From: Pseudomonas fluorescens
GTDB taxonomy: Bacteria > Pseudomonadota > Gammaproteobacteria > Pseudomonadales > Pseudomonadaceae
DNA: 64,000 nt
Direction of reading: 5' to 3'
Assembly (NCBI RefSeq): GCF_001902145.1
Contig: NZ_MRST01000026.1
Coordinates: 116,342 to 180,341 of the forward strand
In this document: positions 60,176 through 64,000 of the stretch, piece after piece
How the letters are laid out: every line of letters begins with the position of its first letter
How positions within the stretch are numbered: position 1 is the first letter of the stretch
Program-made: the position numbers and the translations under genes
The notes under the pieces: model-generated
The model's input: only the letters and a program-made list of their open reading frames with translations
What the model was told of the DNA's origin: nothing
Database searches by the model: none

Positions 60176-62173
60176 TTAGTCTTCCAGCAGCTCTTCAGCC
60201 TGACCCAGGATGTTTTCCAGGGTGAAACCGAATTCTTCGAACAACGCTGGCGCCGGCGCCGACTCACCATAGGTAGTCATGCCGATCACGCGGCCTTCCA
60301 GGCCCACGTACTTGTACCAGTAGTCGGCGTGGGCCGCTTCGATGGCGATACGCGCACTGACCTGCAGCGGCAATACCGACTGTTTGTAACCGGCGTCCTG
60401 GGCTTCGAACACGCTGGTGCAGGGCATGGACACAACACGTACGTTGCGACCTTGTGCGGTCAGCTTGTCGTATGCCTGAACGGTCAGGCCCACTTCGGAG
60501 CCGGTGGAGATCAGGATCAGCTCCGGCTCGCCGATGCAGTCCTTGAGCACGTAACCGCCACGGCTGATGTCGGCGATCTGCGCGTCGGTACGCACCTGGT
60601 GTTGCAGGTTCTGGCGCGAGAAGATCAGCGCCGAAGGGCCGTCCTTGCGTTCGATGGCATGTTTCCAGGCCACGGCAGATTCCACCGCGTCGGCTGGGCG
60701 CCAGCAATCCAGGTTCGGCGTGGTACGCAGGCTGGTCAGTTGCTCGACCGGCTGGTGCGTCGGGCCGTCTTCGCCCAGGCCGATAGAGTCGTGGGTGTAC
60801 ACATGGATCACACGCTTCTTCATCAGCGCCGCCATACGTACGGCGTTACGTGCGTACTCCATGAACATCAGGAAGGTCGCGCCGTAAGGCACCAGGCCGC
60901 CGTGCAGGGACACGCCGTTCATGATGGCGCTCATGCCGAACTCGCGCACGCCGTAGTACATGTAGTTGCCGCTGGCGTCTTCGGCCGAGACACCTTTGCA
61001 ACCCTTCCAGAGGGTCAGGTTGGAACCGGCCAGGTCAGCCGAACCGCCGAGGAACTCAGGCAGCAACGGGCCAAAGGCGTTCAGGGTGTTCTGGCTGGCT
61101 TTACGGCTGGCGATGGTCTCGCCCTTGGCCGCGACTTCAGCGATGTAGGCCGAGGCCTTTGCCGAGAAGTCGGCAGGCAGGTCACCGGCCAGGCGGCGTA
61201 CGAGCTCGTTGGCCAATTCCGGGAATTCGGCGGAGTACGCAGCGAAACGCTGGTCCCACTCGGATTCAGCCGCCTGGCCTTTTTCCTTGGCATCCCATTC
61301 GGCGTAGATATCGGCCGGGATTTCGAACGGGCCGTGGTTCCACTTCAGTGCTTCGCGGGTCAGGGCGATTTCCGCGTCACCCAGTGGGGCGCCGTGGCAG
61401 TCTTCTTTACCTTGCTTGTTCGGCGAGCCGAAACCGATGGTGGTCTTGCAGCAGATCAAGGTCGGCTGCGCGCTCTTGCGAGCGGTGTCGATGGCGATCT
61501 TGATTTCTTCCGGATCGTGGCCGTCGACGTTGCGGATCACCTGCCAGTTGTAGGCTTCGAAACGCTTTGGTGTGTCGTCGGTGAACCAGCCTTCGACTTC
61601 GCCGTCGATGGAGATGCCGTTGTCATCGTAGAAGGCAATCAGCTTGCCCAGGCCCAGGGTACCGGCCAGGGAAGCGACTTCGTGGGAAATGCCTTCCATC
61701 ATGCAGCCATCACCCAGGAATACGTAGGTGTGATGGTCAACGATGTCGTGGCCAGGGCGGTTGAACTGCGCGCCCAGCACTTTTTCCGCCAGGGCGAAAC
61801 CAACGGCATTGGCCAGGCCTTGGCCCAGGGGACCGGTGGTGGTCTCGACGCCTGGGGTGTAGCCGAACTCCGGGTGGCCCGGGGTGCGGCTGTGCAGCTG
61901 ACGGAAGCTCTTGAGGTCGTCGATGGTGACGTCGTAGCCGGTCAGGTGCAGCAGCGAATAAATCAGCATCGAGCCGTGGCCGTTGGACAGCACGAAGCGG
62001 TCACGGTCGGCGAACGACGGGTTGCTCGGGTTGTGTTTCAGGTAGTCACGCCAAAGTACCTCGGCGATATCCGCCATGCCCATCGGGGCACCGGGATGGC
62101 CGCTGTTGGCTTTTTGCACGGCATCCATGCTGAGGGCACGAATGGCGTTGGCACGCTCACGACGGCTGGGCAT
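60176..62173 (-). CDS. tkt: Transketolase
   Basis: Thiamine-diphosphate enzyme of 665 residues moving two-carbon units in the pentose phosphate cycle. The ThDP-binding motif is GDGCMMEGISHEVASLAG through FYDDN (about 155-190). N-terminal RRERANAIRALSMDAVQ and substrate-binding RTPGHPEFG are typical, and the middle domain shows THDSIGLGEDGPTHQPVEQL. AGGAG precedes the ATG. It diverges from the ArsR-methyltransferase gene. Confidence 0.97.
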   Translation of the reverse strand: MPSRRERANAIRALSMDAVQKANSGHPGAPMGMADIAEVLWRDYLKHNPSNPSFADRDRFVLSNGHGSMLIYSLLHLTGYDVTIDDLKSFRQLHSRTPGHPEFGYTPGVETTTGPLGQGLANAVGFALAEKVLGAQFNRPGHDIVDHHTYVFLGDGCMMEGISHEVASLAGTLGLGKLIAFYDDNGISIDGEVEGWFTDDTPKRFEAYNWQVIRNVDGHDPEEIKIAIDTARKSAQPTLICCKTTIGFGSPNKQGKEDCHGAPLGDAEIALTREALKWNHGPFEIPADIYAEWDAKEKGQAAESEWDQRFAAYSAEFPELANELVRRLAGDLPADFSAKASAYIAEVAAKGETIASRKASQNTLNAFGPLLPEFLGGSADLAGSNLTLWKGCKGVSAEDASGNYMYYGVREFGMSAIMNGVSLHGGLVPYGATFLMFMEYARNAVRMAALMKKRVIHVYTHDSIGLGEDGPTHQPVEQLTSLRTTPNLDCWRPADAVESAVAWKHAIERKDGPSALIFSRQNLQHQVRTDAQIADISRGGYVLKDCIGEPELILISTGSEVGLTVQAYDKLTAQGRNVRVVSMPCTSVFEAQDAGYKQSVLPLQVSARIAIEAAHADYWYKYVGLEGRVIGMTTYGESAPAPALFEEFGFTLENILGQAEELLED

Positions 62174-62366
62174 CGCTGATCTCCTGGAGTTTGCTGAAAA
62201 GAAACGGAAAAAAGGACCGGCATTTTCCCTCAGCCACCGCCTGCGGGCAATGACAGATAGTCACTTGAGGGCGTTTTTCCTGTGCTTTGGGCATCAATCC
62301 CTTGCAGAAACCTTTAACCGGTTCGTCTAAAGGCTATAGCGCCGGCTTATAACCGCCACTTATCGT

Positions 62367-62392
62367 TCAATATCAAAACTTTTTGATATTGA
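62367..62392. promoter_or_regulatory. Perfect 12-bp inverted repeat operator
   Basis: TCAATATCAAAA and TTTTGATATTGA separated by CT, 41 bp before the ArsR-methyltransferase start and about 195 bp from tkt. The ATATCAA/TTGATAT core suits an ArsR-family dimer, so autoregulation and control of metK are likely. Confidence 0.8.
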
Positions 62393-62432
62393 CCTTGCGG
62401 GGATCTACACCCGTCACTAGACTGCTGGCCTT

Positions 62433-63428
62433 ATGAACCTACCCGTGCCCTCCCTGCGTCCTGACGACGGCGATGAACTGGCTGCCTTGTGCAAGGCCGC
62501 TGGCGATCCGTTGCGCTTGAACGTATTGCGCGCACTGGCCAACGACTCTTTCGGGGTACTGGAGCTGGCGCAGATCTTCGCCATCGGCCAATCCGGCATG
62601 AGCCATCATTTGAAGGTGCTGGCCCAGGCCGACCTGGTGGCCACCCGTCGCGAAGGCAATGCGATTTTCTACCGGCGCGCCCTGCCCCATACCGAACTGC
62701 TTGGCGGCAAATTGCACGCTGCCCTGCTCGACGAAGTGGATAACTTGTGCCTGCCCGGCGATGTGCAATCGCGCATTGGCCAGGTGCACGGGCAACGCGC
62801 CGCCGCCAGCCAGGACTTTTTCTCACGGGTGGCCGATAAGTTTCGCGCCCAGCAGGACCTGATCGCCGGCTTGGCCCAGTACCGCGAAAGCGTACTGGCA
62901 CTGTTGGACAAGCTGAGCTTCAGTGAAGAGGCCACGGCCCTGGAAGTCGGCCCTGGCGACGGCGGTTTCCTGCCCGAACTGGCGCGCCGCTTCGAGCAGG
63001 TGACGGCGCTGGATAACAGCCCGGCGATGCTTGAACTGGCGCGCCAACTCTGTGAGCGCAAAGCCTTGGGCAATGTGCGCCTGCAGTTGGCAGACGCCCT
63101 GAGTGACACCAGCCTGCGAGCCGATTGCGTGGTGCTGAACATGGTCTTGCACCATTTCGCCGCACCGGCAGAAGCCCTCAAGCAAATGGCCGGGTTGCTG
63201 CACCCCGGCGGTAGCCTGCTGGTTACGGATTTATGCAGCCACAACCAGAATTGGGCCAAGGAGGCCTGCGGTGATCTCTGGCTGGGTTTTGAACAGGACG
63301 ATCTGGCCCGTTGGGCCACCGCTGCGGGACTCGTTCCCGGGGAAAGCCTCTATGTAGGTTTACGTAATGGTTTCCAGATTCAGGTCCGCCATTTTCAGCG
63401 ACCGGCTGGCGACACTCACCATCGGTAA
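62433..63428 (+). CDS. ArsR-type regulator fused to a SAM-methyltransferase-like domain
   Basis: Protein of 331 residues. The N-terminal ArsR winged helix (about 12-100; LCKAAGDPLRLNVLRAL, IFAIGQSGMSHHLKVLAQADLV) has no cysteine-rich metal site. The C-terminal class I methyltransferase fold (about 140-320) has the SAM motif LEVGPGDGGFLPELARRF and motif with VVLNMVLHHF. It lies 19 nt ahead of metK on the same strand. Position and build fit the SahR-like regulators of the methionine/SAM cycle that sense S-adenosylhomocysteine (P. aeruginosa PA0547 is the positional equivalent). The methyltransferase domain may be a SAM/SAH sensor; this is inference. Confidence 0.85.
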   Translation: MNLPVPSLRPDDGDELAALCKAAGDPLRLNVLRALANDSFGVLELAQIFAIGQSGMSHHLKVLAQADLVATRREGNAIFYRRALPHTELLGGKLHAALLDEVDNLCLPGDVQSRIGQVHGQRAAASQDFFSRVADKFRAQQDLIAGLAQYRESVLALLDKLSFSEEATALEVGPGDGGFLPELARRFEQVTALDNSPAMLELARQLCERKALGNVRLQLADALSDTSLRADCVVLNMVLHHFAAPAEALKQMAGLLHPGGSLLVTDLCSHNQNWAKEACGDLWLGFEQDDLARWATAAGLVPGESLYVGLRNGFQIQVRHFQRPAGDTHHR

Positions 63429-63447
63429 ATATCAGGAAAACATCGAG

Positions 63448-64000
63448 ATGAGCGAATACTCCCTTTTCACCTCCGAGTCCGTGTCTGAAGGGCATCCGGA
63501 CAAAATCGCCGACCAGATTTCTGACGCGGTGCTGGACGCTATCATCGCTGAAGACAAGTTCGCCCGTGTGGCGTGCGAGACGCTGGTGAAAACGGGCGTG
63601 GCGATCATCGCCGGCGAAGTCACCACCACTGCCTGGGTCGACCTGGAGCAGATCGTGCGTGACGTGATCACCGACATTGGCTACAACAGCTCCGACGTTG
63701 GCTTTGACGGTGCGACCTGCGGCGTGATGAACATCATCGGCAAGCAATCCCCGGACATCAACCAGGGCGTTGACCGGGCCAAGCCTGAAGACCAGGGCGC
63801 CGGCGACCAGGGCCTGATGTTCGGCTACGCCAGCAACGAAACCGACGTACTGATGCCCGCGCCGATCACCTTCTCGCACCAGCTGGTACAACGCCAGGCC
63901 GAGGCGCGTAAATCCGGCGTACTGCCATGGCTGCGCCCTGACGCCAAGTCCCAGGTGACCTGCCGTTACGAAGGCGGCAAGGTCGTGGGTATCGACGCTG
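63448..64000 (+). CDS. metK: S-adenosylmethionine synthetase, 5' part
   Basis: The first 184 codons of MetK, cut by the window end. MSEYSLFTSESVSEGHPDKIADQ is the diagnostic N terminus (the His-Pro-Asp-Lys segment binds ATP and Mg), and GAGDQGLMFGYA is the second signature. The enzyme makes SAM from methionine and ATP. It lies 19 nt after the ArsR-methyltransferase gene, so the two form one transcript. AGGA lies about 10 nt before the ATG. I see no room for a riboswitch in the gap. Confidence 0.97.
   Translation, partial: MSEYSLFTSESVSEGHPDKIADQISDAVLDAIIAEDKFARVACETLVKTGVAIIAGEVTTTAWVDLEQIVRDVITDIGYNSSDVGFDGATCGVMNIIGKQSPDINQGVDRAKPEDQGAGDQGLMFGYASNETDVLMPAPITFSHQLVQRQAEARKSGVLPWLRPDAKSQVTCRYEGGKVVGIDA

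Noticed and set aside
60155..62179. A 674-codon plus-strand open frame over tkt
   Set aside because: Antisense shadow of an unmistakable transketolase; same for the frames over betA, betB, dgcB and dbpA.
63429..63447. SAM or SAH riboswitch ahead of metK
   Set aside because: Only 19 nt separate metK from the upstream gene, and no riboswitch-like fold is visible in the leader of the ArsR-methyltransferase gene.

Overview
The window is chromosomal DNA of a fluorescent pseudomonad, most likely of the Pseudomonas fluorescens group. The evidence is high GC, dense REP palindromes of the GTAGGAGCGAGC / GTGGGAGC type between genes, and gene order I recognise from P. aeruginosa: the choline/betaine/carnitine block (there about PA5372-PA5413) and the metK-tkt-epd-pgk-fba block (there about PA0546-PA0555). 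I see no tRNA, rRNA, CRISPR array, transposase or integrase.

Region 1 (1-7 kb): a TraX-like membrane protein, threonine aldolase ltaE, a small orphan gene, and a divergent set made of a flavin amino-acid monooxygenase, an NCS1 permease and a nitrilase-family amidase. The last three could form a self-contained route from an amino acid through its amide to an acid.

Region 2 (6.8-38 kb): a near-complete quaternary-amine supercluster. Choline enters by BetT or CbcXWV and is oxidised by BetA and BetB to glycine betaine under BetI control. Carnitine is bound by CaiX and converted by CdhA, CdhC and CdhB to glycine betaine under CdhR. GbcAB demethylates betaine, DgcAB with a dedicated ETF demethylates dimethylglycine, and SdaB deaminates serine made from the resulting glycine. 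GbdR is the expected master activator. Sarcosine oxidase and glyA are not in the window. An 0.84-kb gene-free gap between gbcA and the ETF genes carries four iteron-like copies of a perfect DnaA box.

Region 3 (38-54 kb): a TldD/TldE-type protease pair, an RhlA-like 3-hydroxyalkanoyl-alkanoate synthase without rhlB, an MFS exporter, dbpA, a YhiN-type flavoprotein, YccS, an orphan periplasmic binding protein, ElaA, a winged-helix protein with a YgjP-type metallopeptidase, and a REC-PAS-GGDEF-EAL protein. A structured, multi-hairpin repeat element lies at about 48.92-49.14 kb.

Region 4 (54-64 kb): a PL7 alginate-lyase-like gene, an AT-rich stretch with a degraded fragment and an orphan small gene, then central carbon metabolism (fba, two lipoproteins, pgk, epd, tkt). 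It ends with an ArsR-methyltransferase fusion regulator preceded by a perfect 12-bp inverted repeat, and the 5' part of metK, cut by the window end.
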